Assembly: GCA_000469685.2 (NCBI GenBank) | Contig: LS997565.1 | Span: forward strand, 519,501 to 583,500 | Length of the DNA: 64,000 bases | Reading direction: 5' to 3' | DNA from: Haemonchus contortus | Taxonomy: Eukaryota; Nematoda; Chromadorea; Rhabditida; Trichostrongylidae | Shown: one piece after another, positions 1-10,539 of the stretch | Layout of the letters: every line of letters starts with the position of its first letter | Position numbering within the stretch: the first letter of the stretch is position 1 | Translations under genes and position numbers: made by a program | The notes under the pieces: generated by a model | What the model saw: the letters and a program-made list of their open reading frames with translations, nothing else | The model's database searches: none | Told to the model about the DNA's origin: nothing

Positions 1-626
1 CTCTGTTGTGTGCTTACAAGTCGTATGTGCGACCTCTGGTCGAATCCAGCACTACGGTTTTCAACAGCAAGAAAAGGAAGCATGTCTACGCGCTTGAAAA
101 GGTTCAGAATAACTTTAATCGTAAGCTGCTCATTCGACTTGGTGGATTTTTGTACTCCAGAATACCGAAGGCAGCTATCAGGAATCAGTATCTTGGACTG
201 ACATCTTTAGAAACGCGACGCAGAGTTTTCGATCTTTGCATGGTTCACAGACTTGTACACGACACGTGTGGTCACGGTTCTAATGTTTTCAAGCTGACAC
301 ATTCGAGGACTAGGGGTGGCTGCATGAAGATTTCTTTGGCACGTCCTAAAACAAACTTGCGAGCGAGCAGCTTTACCTTCAGGGCTGGCAGTGATTATCT
401 AAGAGTGGTGAAAAATATACCCGTCTCTCCATCGCTAGCACAGTTCAAACGCCAAGTAGTTAAGCTGCTGCTGAAGGGAACTGGTCCTAACGTTTCTTGA
501 GACTGATTAACTAACTGATTTATCTTTGTATTGTACATCGACTGCTTGTACACATGTTTAATACTTACGTTGTGTTTTCTTTTCTTTCTCACGTTTGCCT
601 TCCGCAGGCGTAATAAACTTATAACT
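1..626 (+). pseudogene. 3' end of a non-LTR retrotransposon (CR1/Jockey-like reverse transcriptase tail)
   Basis: An open frame enters from the left edge and stops at 500. It carries the tail seen after the reverse transcriptase core of CR1/Jockey-type LINEs: YKSYVRPLVESST near the start, then KVQNNFNRKLLIR, then a run spaced like the 'YLGLTSLETRRRVFDL' segment. The catalytic core lies outside the window, so only the C-terminal thumb/tail is seen, and it is unbroken for about 164 residues. After the stop there is an AT-rich stretch with AATAAA at 611-616 that fits a 3' UTR ending where the tandem repeat begins. The clade call is from family resemblance only; the LINE nature is fairly sure. 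Confidence 0.7.
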
Positions 627-1466
627 TATTATATAACATGCATAAAACATGTAGATAACATGTTGTATGCATGTAATACACGTCTTCTACAGATGTCAAA
701 CATATCTTCTACACATTCTATACACATATCATACACATGTTACTGTGAAGTTACTGAATGGATCTTCGACACATTAAAAGAATATGAGGACGGGTGTTAG
801 CGAGATGGTCAGAGCTCTTCATGGAAGCTAAGGGCGAATAGAATAGGAAACCTCGTGTCACTTGGACGGAAACGATCCACTGGACCAGTCTATCTATGGA
901 CAGGGACGAGTGACGACTCTACAGTGGAAATCGATTATCAAAGGATGGAAGTGATGCACATGATATAAACAATCATATAATCACAATCACAGCATGTAAT
1001 ATAAATATTGTATGCATGTAATGTATATATTATACAAATGTTAAACAATTTCTATACACACATCATACACATGTAATACAACATTTTATATACACGTTGT
1101 ATAACATGTGTATTATATAACATGCACAAAACATGTAGATAACATGTTGTATGCATGTAATACACGTCTTCTACAGATGTCAAACATATCTTCTACACAT
1201 TCTATACACATATCATGCACATGTTACTGTGAGGTTACTGAATGGATCTTCGGCACGTCAAAAGAATATGAGGACGGGTGCTAGCGAGATGGTCAGAGCT
1301 CTTCATGGAAGCTACGGGTGATTAGAATATCAAACCTCGTAACGTTTGGTCGGAAGCGACCCGCTGGACCAGTGTGGCGAAAAACAGGGACGGGTGGCGA
1401 CTTTACCGTAGAAATCGATGATCAAATGGACGGTTCGTGATACAAGTGATACACATGATATAAACA
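627..1466 (+). repeat. two-unit tandem repeat (about 485-495 bp period) containing RTE 3' ends
   Basis: The stretch 627-970 recurs at 1111-1466 with few changes. Each unit has an AT-rich filler rich in CATGTATAC-like words followed by about 200 bp that read as the C-terminus of an RTE-type LINE protein: TIHWTSLSMDRDE then RLY in unit 1, ATRWTSV then GWRLYRRNR in unit 2. Both frames are broken by stops. Unit 2 ends in GTGATACAAGTGATACACATGATA-like words, the same simple tail seen on the decayed RTE at 33.07 kb. The tandem copying of filler plus LINE end together implies a segmental duplication after insertion. Confidence 0.7.
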
Positions 1467-2683
1467 TATCATACACATGTTGCACAGCATGTTACATGTG
1501 AGATTACGGATCTTTGGGACGCATCTTTGGGACGCCGGAGCTGTGATGAGGGCTTGGAAGTTTCATACGAATACGTCATCTTCATTTGCTATGTGACGAC
1601 ATTCAACTTGGATAATTGTTTGAGGTCAACATTTTATAATTCTACCAAAAGTTGCAGACGTTCAGATTCCAGCTTCTGCGATAGCAGCTCAGCACAATAC
1701 GTATTTCCGTTTCCGTGATTTCCACATATTGTTCTTACTCAATCATTTCCAAAAACATGATCTTGGGGACTTGTAGTTGTATTTGAGGAAAAAGCACGGT
1801 GAGCCAGCTTTCCGGCTTCATTCCTCCGAATCTCCTCTTTTTTATTAGAAATTCTCTGAATTTACGAATGCTGGTTAATTCTTCTTGTTCTGTGCCATAT
1901 TAATTGGAAGCTTTCAGTTTTTTTTGCGTGGTGTGTGCTTCTCGAAATAATAGTGGCCGCTTTTTTGCTTTTATCATCTTTCTGCACGGTGTATTCTCGA
2001 TGACATTTCAACCTTCTGACATTTACGATTTCATTATCATTCAATAACTTATCATATATAAATATTGGCAACGTCGAAAATGACATGGTTATGCTGTCCG
2101 AAGAGTACATTTCCACATAAGTAAAGCTCTTCGATCGAACGTCGTTGAACTACGCTATGCTGTTCCTTCAGCGCTAAAACTAACTTTCTCATATCGTAGC
2201 GGCGAAAATCTTCTGTCCGTACCGGTGCTGTTCTTGACATTCCCTTAAAAGTAGAACTGGAACTGAATATTTAAAACAAGGAATAATCCAATCTTTTCGA
2301 GGTTATTCTGCAGTTAGCTCTTGTTCATAGTCAGAATGATTCATAGTGTGGAGTTGTGAAACCTTAATCGTGTAGTCCTAATCCCGGATAGTTATCGATT
2401 TGCTGAGTGAAAACTGGGGTTTAAACTTGTGAATTTGGGACGAGACGTTTCGAAAGATTGACATAAAATATATTCCGCGTCTCGACGAACGCGTGATGCT
2501 AGGACAGATCCCCCTGACAGTGATTTCCTTAATCCCCAACCAAGAAAATAGGTGGGGTGCAACTTCGGTTGCGCTCTCAACTGTGGTGGCTCCATCAATC
2601 TTTCTGAGCCGTGTCTCAGAAAGTGGGCACTTTTTAGTGAAGCTCGGGTGACCTCTGAGGATTTGTCTGATGGTGATGGATCA
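1467..2683. other. no recognised gene; one weak minus-strand open frame
   Basis: I recognise nothing certain here. A minus-strand frame at 2052-2240 (62 codons, starting after a TTTTAAG word at about 2244) lies downstream of the PAN-domain gene in the direction of transcription and could hold a later exon of it. The acceptor-like word followed by GGAATG gives a phase compatible with the donor at 3102, and a strong donor-like GTTAGTTT follows, but the reading frame so produced shows no family motif. Treat it as undecided. Confidence 0.25.
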
Positions 2684-2900
2684 TCCTACTTACTATAAAG
2701 CGCTTCGTCTGTCGTCTGTCTGTATGTCTGTCACCAAATTCATTAACTCCTTTAGATCTGCCTGGAGAGACAGGGTCAAGCGTGGAATGGGTGGTATAAA
2801 GGTATAAAGCACACATCAGCTTGGCGGAGCTCCGCCCACAGTGGGCGTGGCGTGCATCGAAATGAACTGTACTGGGGACTATGATTTCAAATTCAGTCAC
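2684..2900 (+). mobile_element. 5' end of the Helitron-like family (3' end not found)
   Basis: It begins A|TCCTACTTACTATAAAG followed by GCGCTTCG and a (TCTG)-rich run, the same start as the better-defined copies at 59677 and 63129. A GC-rich hairpin GGCGGAGCTCCGCC lies at about 2823-2836, but no CTRR end in the right position could be found, so the right boundary is arbitrary. Confidence 0.4.
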
Positions 2901-3102
2901 AAGACGGCTTCAAAACGGGTTTGAAGGTGGTTAGAGGTGTGCATTGGTAAGTTGGATCCAACCCCCCCCCCCCCCGATGGGCGGGCGTTCTCCAAAAATG
3001 CACTTTGAGTTTTTGTGTGAAAACGTGATAGAGAAACGTTTGTGAAAAATGGAACGAGCAGAACAATCAAATAAAAATAGCTGAATCTCGGTTTTACATT
3101 AC

Positions 3103-4746
3103 CTGCACATTTGTTCACGAGAAATTGACCATGAGAACTTGGCATTATCAGTCGTTTATCGTAACCGACTTCGAACAGCATACAGCTTTGAATGTGGGGA
3201 ATCCAGTTCAAAGCGCCGCATGGTGGGCTCCGAGACACAGTTCTTTTCAGACATTCCACTTTACATTGTTCTGTAAAACGAATATTGTATGCCATGAATT
3301 CTGGAAGTGAGGTACAGCTTACCCAATGAAGGAGCTCTTTCAAGGTGTGATTCGAGATTGAGCAGCATTGATTGAGCGAATATATCAAAACATTGTTCTG
3401 TTGCTGTTGAACGAGTTGTGATTGAGCTGATATCTGAACTTGCAAATTGTAGCCTTTTTTGTTTCCAGAGACTGAATTTTTACACAAAGAAAGCATGTGT
3501 AGAGGGCCTAGTTTTTCTCGTAGATGAATGAACGTCACATAGTAGACTACATCCTTGCGCGCCCGTTCTCCCTTATCCGCTTTATTCATTCATGTACGTG
3601 ACTTATGCCGCATTCTAAAACTGTTTCTAATTTTCGTTGTGCAACATGCTCAACAGCACTTACTTTGCCTCCCATCAAATATTGCGGATAGCAGCCGTTC
3701 AACGGCTCTGTTCATCACTGACTTACCATTCCGGATCTTGATGCAACCAACCCATTCTGACTACCTGAGCCCGATAGTGAACGTTATCGTATATAATTTC
3801 TCTTTAGCTGTGTTTATATCAGGTTACGGAGGTGGTGTGGTGGCAAGTGGTGCCCTTTCTCACACGCATGGTCAACGGTTCAAATCCCAGATTGATATCC
3901 GACTAGGCCAAGTAAGTCTTCCATCCCTCCTGGGTCGGTTAATTGGTACCAGACTCGTCTGGGAGGATAAAAGAACTGACTTTTACATCGGCTGGCCACT
4001 GCAAGTCATTGTATAGGCTACATGCGCATTCAATACGATTCTGAATGGGAGTCGAATGCATGGGCGCATCCCTTAGACGGGACTGATTAACGCTCCGAGA
4101 CTCTACCTTTATACCCGATGCGTTGTATACAGGTGAAAAATGGGTCCATCGAAGGGTATAATCTTTTAGCCGACTTATTCGGATCAGTGCATACGTCGAA
4201 AGCCGATGGGGCAACGTTTTTATCATTATCAATCTGCACCCTCCACATTGTCGTTTACATGAATTCGTCAAACAAGTGACGAGGCTACCTCACCACGAGA
4301 AGCCCAATTCAGCTGTAGTGTGTGGACGGAATTACATGGATATCTCGTTGTGATTTTGTCCCGTTGTATAAAAACGCACCTCTTTGATCAGAGTTTTGTA
4401 CTGGACCGCATTCATTTTCGTAATAATCCGAAGTTGAACCTCTCAGTTGAACATCGTTTAGGTGAAGATTTCCACCATTCAGAGTGCAATGCTTAATAGG
4501 CATAATCACTTTGGGCGGGTTAGAACAATGTATCAACAGCAGAATCACCTTTTCGAACTCGTTGTAATTCACACTTGCACAGAAGAACGTGCTGACATGT
4601 AGGCAGTGCGTTAAACACGATCGTAGATCGACACCGGTGATGATTTTTTCCTCGAAGCCCACCAAGGATCGCTGTCTGCTTCGCACGAAACACGGTTTTT
4701 GTGATTCTGTGATGATGCAAATAGACCATTTCTCCTTTGTTCTACG
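3103..4746 (-). CDS. PAN/Apple-domain protein, partial gene with three exons
   Basis: Exons in order are 4746-4549, 4491-4407 and 3471-3103. The 57-nt first intron (4548-4492, GTGATT...TTAAG) has no in-frame stop, so it looks open. Removing it joins CASVNYNEFEK to HCTLNGG and creates the C-x-S-x-x-Y...C spacing of a PAN domain. Domain 1 then has the usual six cysteines: C-F start, SCLTHC, FFCAS, HC, and DYYENEC at the end. Domain 2 in exon 3 shows EQCKVEC, PPCGALNW, QSC and NKCA. Exon 2 ends and exon 3 begins in the same phase; the donor after exon 3 is CAG|GTAATG. PAN domains are extracellular adhesion modules, known in nematodes from matrix and cuticle-associated proteins. No signal peptide or stop exon is seen, so the gene is incomplete here. 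A shorter exon 3 starting at 3300 is an alternative. Confidence 0.7.
3828..4118 (+). mobile_element. tRNA-derived SINE, copy 1 (in intron 2 of the PAN gene)
   Basis: A box-like TGGTGGCAAGTGG at 3838-3850 and a good B box GGTTCAAATCC at 3877-3887 have the spacing of an internal RNA polymerase III promoter. The body continues with CAGACTCGTCTGGGAGGATA and CATCGGCTGGCCACTGCAAG. The same body recurs at 15717-15935, so this is a dispersed repeat and not a tRNA gene. It lies antisense to the PAN gene within its second intron. The right end is approximate. Confidence 0.65.
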
Positions 4747-5599
4747 CTGAGTGACTTATGCTGATTTCGCTTTCTTAATTACAAGACCCATCACAAGGAG
4801 TCGCTATGGTAATAGTGATCCATTTATTACTACTAGCGCTTCTTTTCTACGGGCCCAGTGAATAGGTGCCAAGATATTACTTTATTGTGAAACCAAAATA
4901 CTTTATTGGAAAGTTTATTCAAAATCATGTTGTTTTTTGGGTGCAAATGCAATGTGTACGATGAGTTATCTCAAATAACGCTCTCGCGATTCAGGTTCTA
5001 ACTTTGCTCGCGAGAGTGGTGAATCACATAGGTCCACAAGATATCTCAACCTCCAACCCCGCCTTCCGTGTAAAAGTATTGCTTGCAATTTTTCAACTTC
5101 TTTGTTTTCACATCAAAGCCAGAATCAGAACCAACCTGCTGCTGTGACCGTCGCTCCTGTTTCATATTCTCCGATCGACAGCTTTTTAAGCGGCTTCGGG
5201 ACCTTGGAAAAGAAAAGTGGATATCCATGATAATTAAGGTAATGATTTCATGTTGAGCATTTGAATTGAATATTGGCTGAGTCTATTACAGAAAAGCAAT
5301 GTAATAATACAGTGGAGAAATCAAATTTCCTCTCACATTCACTTATGACTACATTCCTGTTAGGAAAAATTCTGCCATTGTGCAGCCATTGAAACTACTC
5401 AGCACCTGACGTGCTCCTACCAAACCCACATTTAGGTGAAAAAGCCTTTCGAACAGAATCAAATATTTAAAAAGCCATTTTACCTCATGTTTTTTGGCTG
5501 GAGAGTCTAGGGTCTGTGCCTTCACAGTGGTCCTTGTTGTAGTGGCAAGGAGTTGTGGTCGGGTAACTAAATTTTAAAAGCGACTTCAAGATCAGTGAT
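4747..5599. other. no recognised feature
   Basis: I see no family motif. A 60-codon minus-strand frame at 5046-5228 lies upstream of the PAN exons and could be an upstream exon, but it has no recognisable domain. Confidence 0.3.
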
Positions 5600-5888
5600 C
5601 AATGTTTGTTCGTTGGTTTTCTTTGCTTAAACTCGAACGAGGTTGATAAGAAAACAACTTTATTCCGGCTAACGTTTCGGCGCGGATCGCCTTCTTCCGA
5701 GCCTGGAACGATCGAAGCAATTCATGATTACCCGACCAAACCCGTCAACTACCTTACAGGAATTCGAGACCTCAGAGGTCATCACGCAATTGTAAGTTGG
5801 GCCACTCACCGTCGGTCAGTCCAATCCCCACGACCACCCAGAAGCCAGCAACGGTCCAGTAAGCTCTCGGACTAGATGTGATTCAGAC

Positions 5889-6383
5889 TCACTGGTGGAA
5901 GGCCAACCTTATATACGGCCTCAGCTCCCGCGTGATTGTGATACCCTCCTCCTTCCGGTTCATTTTTGGTCTAGAGACCTGAATCCAGAATGCTTCGAGG
6001 GTTTTTCGTGCGGGTGTTTGCGATTCTCGTGCCGAGACCGCGGCCGTGATCTCGAAATCGGCTCCATTATGAGTTTCCACCCTGTGGGCGCCCAAGGCAG
6101 ATGACATGCGTGACCTGACCTTGCCTTCTACGTGCTCCTTGATGCGTACGCATAGCGGTCTCGATGTTTTGCCGATGTATTCCTCTCCGCAACTGCAACA
6201 TGTGATCTTGTAAACCACCCCTGCGATTGTGCAATCGCCTTCCTTGCCCGTTGGGCAGACCACACAGTTAGGGGTAGTACACGAACGATCGTAGAGTCGA
6301 TTGCGAACCAGTCTATGCTTCAGGTTGTAGGGGGTACATCTATAACGGCAATTAGATTTTCCAGACCCGACCTCCTCAGACAC
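5889..6383 (-). pseudogene. GIY-YIG endonuclease domain of the Penelope-like element
   Basis: Open for 164 codons. The N-terminal part has a cysteine-rich finger (CTTPNCVVC, GDC) typical of PLE endonucleases. The GIY-YIG core follows: VVYKITC, then EEYIGKTSRPLCVRIKEH with the conserved Arg and His. In PLEs this domain nicks the target DNA for primed reverse transcription. It is cut off from the reverse transcriptase frame by a shift at about 6345 and a TAA at 6437-6439; the linker between them (SDELSTSIRR) is still readable in the RT frame. The domain call is strong; activity is doubtful because the ORF is split. Confidence 0.85.
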
Positions 6384-6436
6384 CTCCTTATGGAAGTGCT
6401 AAGCTCATCAGAGACGAATAGTACAATGAACGGAAT

Positions 6437-7664
6437 TTAACCGTTCAGTGAGGTACCACGCGGTCTGTTGTCAGTGACCGCATTTCGTTCCTTGTGGGAG
6501 GTCGAAGAATGTACGTAGCCATTAAGCGCAGCTATTTCGTGTGCCATCTTAACTGATTCTCTTCGCTCATTTTCTCCTTTACAGACGCTGGCTGCTGTAC
6601 GGAACATATTCCTTACAACGACCCGCTTAGTCTGAAAAGGATGAGCCGAGTGGCAATGCACGATGATATTCTTGTCGCTGGGCTTCCTGTACCATTTCGT
6701 TGAAAGCATCCCGCTGTGTAGCCTCACTTGTACATTCAAAAATGGGAGCCAGCTTTTAGAGAGTCGTTCTCTTGTCAGTCGGATGAGCTCGGATTGAGTG
6801 TTAAGTAGGTCAAAACACATGTCCATCTGTTCTTGCGTCGAGCACACTACGAAGCAGTCATCAATATAGCGGCAGTAGAGCATGGGGCGGTGTTCCAAAA
6901 CTGGCGCTTCAATTTTGGACATAAAGGCTATGGCCAGAATAGGTGCCAGACGTTGCCCCATAGCTAAGCCCCTGATCTGCTCGAAATACTCTCCTGACCA
7001 CCTGAAGATGTTGCAACTGAGACATTCTTTCGACAATGACATCACTTGATCAATAGAGAATCCATGCATGTTGATCATGCTTTGATACTGATTCAGCAGT
7101 TCCAGTACTGCTTCCATGGCGGAAACATTACTCACGTTAGTGTAGAGATTCTCTACATCAAATGATTCCATGACGCAGGCACTGTTGTGTTGAAGTGCCT
7201 GAAGCTTGTTCAGGAACATCTGGGTGTTCGTCAGGTGGGATGATAAGTATTTGAGAAGCTGCACCAAGATTACATTGAGGAACCATCCTATCCGATCAGT
7301 GGGACCACCAACGCAGCTGACAATGGGCCGAACTTTGATCGAGGTGGGGGCAATCGTCCGTTGCTGCGAACTTATGTGTTTTTATCAGCAGGTATAGCAC
7401 GGGGCAACACGGTGACTCGATTTTGAGCTGTGTTATCAAGGAATGATCCAAACCCGCTGATTTGGCCGTAGTCATCCACACTCGGTTCAGTCTGCGACAC
7501 TGCGTTTGAAAGTCCTTGGCTGAGGATTGTCGGTAAATCGAGGTATCTCCCAGATGGTGTTTTGTTATGATAACGTCAAGTTGACGGGAGATTACCACAA
7601 ATTCTCCTCCGTTGTCACTAACGGATAATCTGATGGTCCGGGACTTGATTAAATCTTGAAGCAA
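6437..7664 (-). pseudogene. Penelope-type reverse transcriptase
   Basis: Two open stretches in different frames (7664-7296 and 7267-6437) make one reverse transcriptase. Visible motifs in order: LITQLKIESPCC and YLLIKTHK; VRPIVSC and DRIGWF after a shift near 7335; motif A FDVENLYTN; motif B GLAMGQRLAP; motif C YCRYIDDCFVV with the catalytic YIDD; then WLPFLNVQV and TKWYRKP. The sequences around YIDD and GLAMGQ are diagnostic of Penelope elements and not of LINEs. The start is not secure because the 5' end joins an inverted fragment. Confidence 0.85.
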
Positions 7665-7989
7665 CTAACTCTGTTGTTCCAGGCTCTTAAGAAGGCGATC
7701 CGCGCCGAAACGTTAGCCGGAATAAAGCTGTTTTCTTATCAACCTCATTCGAGTTCAAGCAAAAAAAACCAACGTTTGCACTATGCCGAAGTTTCGAGAT
7801 AGCCGTACATGGCAATGTTTGTTCGGTTCCGTCTCCGATAATTTTCATATGAAGCCTCGAGATATGAGATATCAAGCGAATCTCAGAGGGTTTTAACGGA
7901 TGGAACGCATGCTGCCTGTTTGGTATTTTCTAGGAAGAAAGCTGGGTTTAGTCCCTTCGATTTTTTCTTTGTAAAGTGAGATCGACAGA

Positions 7990-8190
7990 AGTTTATCATC
8001 ATCTTCTTTCTTCCTTCTTCTTCATCTTCTTTCTTCTTCTTCCTTCCTTTCCTTCTATCTCCTTCTTCATCTTCGTTCTTCTTCTTCTTTCTTCCTCATC
8101 TTCTTTCTTCCTCTTCTTCTTCTTTCTTCTTCTTCTTCTTCTTTCCTATTCTTTTTTCTTCTCATTCTTTCTTCTTCGTTGCACCTCGCC
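7990..8190 (+). repeat. CTT/TTC-rich polypyrimidine tract
   Basis: About 200 bp of irregular CTT, TTCC and TTCAT repeats. It gives spurious long open frames in several frames. It lies between PLE copy 1 and the first MITE. Confidence 0.9.
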
Positions 8191-8225
8191 AGGCTTCCTG
8201 AAGACTGCACCCTCATTGTTCTCAA

Positions 8226-8897
8226 AGGCACAGTTTACGATAATTTTGGGTATTCAGATTATGTCAAAAAATGGAAGGTAAGATAAAAAAACAGTGCTAT
8301 GAAGGCAAAGAAACTGCGTAAGTTGGTGTTTCCGAAGTGAAAAAGGCTCCGAAAGGTCGTTAGGAAATGGGCTGGACGAGAATGAGACAAGAAAAATGAA
8401 GAGAAATGAGGCGACTGGACGAGCTATACAATGTGTGTGGTACGTGTGGGTCGTGGTGCGAATAGGTGACGACGGAAAGCGAAAATTCGTTCACCAATAA
8501 GCACAAGTTACCAAAAAAACCGGAGTAACAGCAAAAACAACCCACCTTTTTCAGCCTTCTGCGATAGGAAATTGACTAAGGGATCGCAGTCGCAAAAAGA
8601 ATAACAGAGAGTAAAGGAACAGCGCAAAAACATCACTCATTTCTCGGCGATCAACTGATGGTGTGTGGGTCCCGGAGTGAATATTGCAACCTGTAACGCC
8701 TCGACACTCGTCTAACGTGACATCGATCGAGGGGAGGGGGGGGGGAGGGGAAGTCCGGGCGTTCCGGCAGCGGGGCTCCCACTGTGCCCTAGCTGTTGAC
8801 TTTTGGGACTCAACAGCCTCCTTCCTATTACCCTTTGGGGCCACTGAGTATTTCTAGGAGGAGAACTCAGAAACCATTTTTATCGTGAACTGTGCCT
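8226..8897. mobile_element. MITE of the AGGCACAG-TIR family, long subfamily
   Basis: Ends are inverted: AGGCACAGTTTACGATAA on the left and TATCGTGAACTGTGCCT on the right. Flanks are TCAA (left) and TTAA (right). The interior shares GGCTGGACGAGAATGAGAC-like words with the copies at 42440 and 52759. No coding potential. Confidence 0.8.
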
Positions 8898-8904
8898 TTA
8901 ACGG

Positions 8905-9600
8905 ACTTCGCTCCCGGTGACGGCTCTTATCAGGCGAAAGACGAGCTTCTCTCCTTCTTGGCTATCAAGCTTGTCATATAAAATGTACATTCCCACATCC
9001 TTTGCTTCAGTAGCCTTGGGGGACTTTTGGATGGTCTGTAGGCAGCTAGTGCTTCTGGAGCTCATGTCCTTTGCCAGCGCTTGTAGACCGCTTTCTTCTG
9101 CTTCAAAGCGCGCTGGACTTTCTAGAACCTTGCTTTCTTGTCCCCTCGGATCCCTTTCGGGTCTCCCTCAGCGTTTCCCTTATCTTAGGATGATTTTCAC
9201 AGCGTCGCTTCAGGTCGGCTGGATCGCTCCTTTGGGTGACAGCTTATACCAGTTAATCCTTCTACCTATTCTTGTCTTCGGTTTCTTGAGAAGCTGATGG
9301 CTATGACTGTTGGGAGAGGTCTGTGCTGTCAAGCCAGATTTTTGCCAGGCAAAACTTCCATATACTTTACAGTTTTGATGATGATCTTTTTACGAGCACA
9401 TGGTCGATTTCTGATTGTCCTCCTCCAGCGCTGTATGTAATCTTCTAGGTTTTTCCTGTTCGCGAAAATGGTGCTGCTAATTGTGAAGTCGCGCGCCGTG
9501 GCCGCTCAGGTCGAAGGTTCCCTCATCTTCATCGTTCCAGATAGAACTCACCTCTTTTCCGCACTCGGGGCAGCCAGCTTGCGGTGCGCACCAAGATATT
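8905..9600 (-). pseudogene. decayed RTE-like LINE fragment (end of endonuclease and linker)
   Basis: In broken minus-strand frames I can read the end of an apurinic-type endonuclease (GGGQSEIDHVLVKR, matching the QIDxVLVR motif of RTE proteins), then KKPKTRIGRRINWYKL, KQKKAVYKRWQRT and a tract spaced like the endonuclease-to-RT linker. Stops and shifts are frequent, so it is an old copy. MITEs bound it on both sides. Confidence 0.5.
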
Positions 9601-9620
9601 GTTGAGCAGTAACGAGTTGA

Positions 9621-10225
9621 AGGCACAGTTCACGATAAAAATTGTGTCTGAGTTCTTACTTTAGGAACACCCAGTGGCCCCCAACGGTAACAGGAGGAAT
9701 GCTCTCGTGTCCAGAAACTCAACGGCTAGGGCATAGTGGGAGCTCCGCTACCGGATCGCCCGGATCGCCCGGATTCCCCGCCCTTCGACTGATACTGCTC
9801 GTCACATCAGACGAAAGGTTATCAGCGCCCTTTTGTGCTCAGCGTCCCTAAAACCAGACAGCAGATTGCATAGAGACCGCGCTAGGGGAGGAGATCAGAG
9901 ATCGGGTGAGATGTCTCCTGTCTCGATCTCGTGCAATACCTGGGCATCAAACCATCTCTGCGCTCTAGCAGTCTCTATACAACCTGCCGTCTAATGTCAG
10001 AGAGGCTGAGCAAGCGTAAGCTCGCCCGCACACTCCTTCTGCGCCATTTTTTGCCTGTAGCTCGTCCAACCCCCCACCCCATATCCAATTCTGGTAGTTT
10101 TTTGTGCCCTTGTATTTCCTTTCATACGCCGTTTTTTGTGCCTTTTTCATTATTTTTGCACTATTCTAGACTGTATCTTTCACTATCCATTATTCCGTAC
10201 CCAAACTTTGTCGTGAAATGTGCCT
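9621..10225. mobile_element. MITE of the AGGCACAG-TIR family, with TTGA target duplication
   Basis: Left end AGGCACAGTTCACGATAA, right end GTCGTGAAATGTGCCT, flanked on both sides by TTGA (9617-9620 and 10226-10229). The interior includes CTCGTCCAACCCCCCACCCC. Non-coding. Confidence 0.8.
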
Positions 10226-10539
10226 TTGATTCAAGCATTGTCGACACTAGTGGATTCTCGCCCCTTTTCTTCCTTTCCACCCTTTCCTCAAGCACTATTC
10301 ACGCTGCTATCGGTGGCTTGGCTGTTCTATAGGTTTCAGAATTACCGTGACCTTTCAACAGCTTCTGTAAAATAAGCATGAATTGTTTTGACACTGATTG
10401 AATTGAAAGAGCAAGAACTTGCTCAGCGCACTACTTGAAGCTGAGAAACACTACTTTCTGTACTAAACTAGTAATTTCTGTACTTGTTAATCAGCCAAAA
10501 TTCATCTTTGCTAACATGTTCTGCCATTAATGCAGCTTG

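Larger units (their letters stand above)
5613..7812 (-). mobile_element. Penelope-like element with GIY-YIG endonuclease, copy 1
   Basis: The element is bounded by an exact 13-bp direct repeat CAATGTTTGTTCG at 5600-5612 and 7813-7825, read as the target-site duplication. Coding order on the minus strand is reverse transcriptase, then GIY-YIG endonuclease, the classical PLE order. The 3' end (5613-5708) reappears in inverted orientation at the 5' side (7687-7790), so the element carries about 100-bp inverted ends, a known oddity of PLEs. The intact duplication suggests a fairly recent insertion, yet the coding region has two frame breaks (about 7335 and 6345) and one stop (6437-6439). Confidence 0.85.

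Noticed and set aside
2897..3589. A single 230-codon minus-strand gene
   Set aside because: Only 3103-3471 has PAN-like content and it is bounded by good splice words; the rest of the frame is intron or a poly-C-rich tract read by chance.
3838..3900. A functional tRNA gene
   Set aside because: A and B boxes are present, but no cloverleaf can be drawn and the sequence continues into a dispersed repeat body, so it is a SINE.
7687..7740. A complete hammerhead ribozyme in the PLE terminus
   Set aside because: CUGANGA- and GAAA-like words occur, but no stem III with a UH cleavage site and no matching stem I could be drawn in any of the four copies.
7976..8281. A 101-codon protein-coding gene
   Set aside because: It is the CTT/TTC tract translated as runs of Ser, Phe and Leu.
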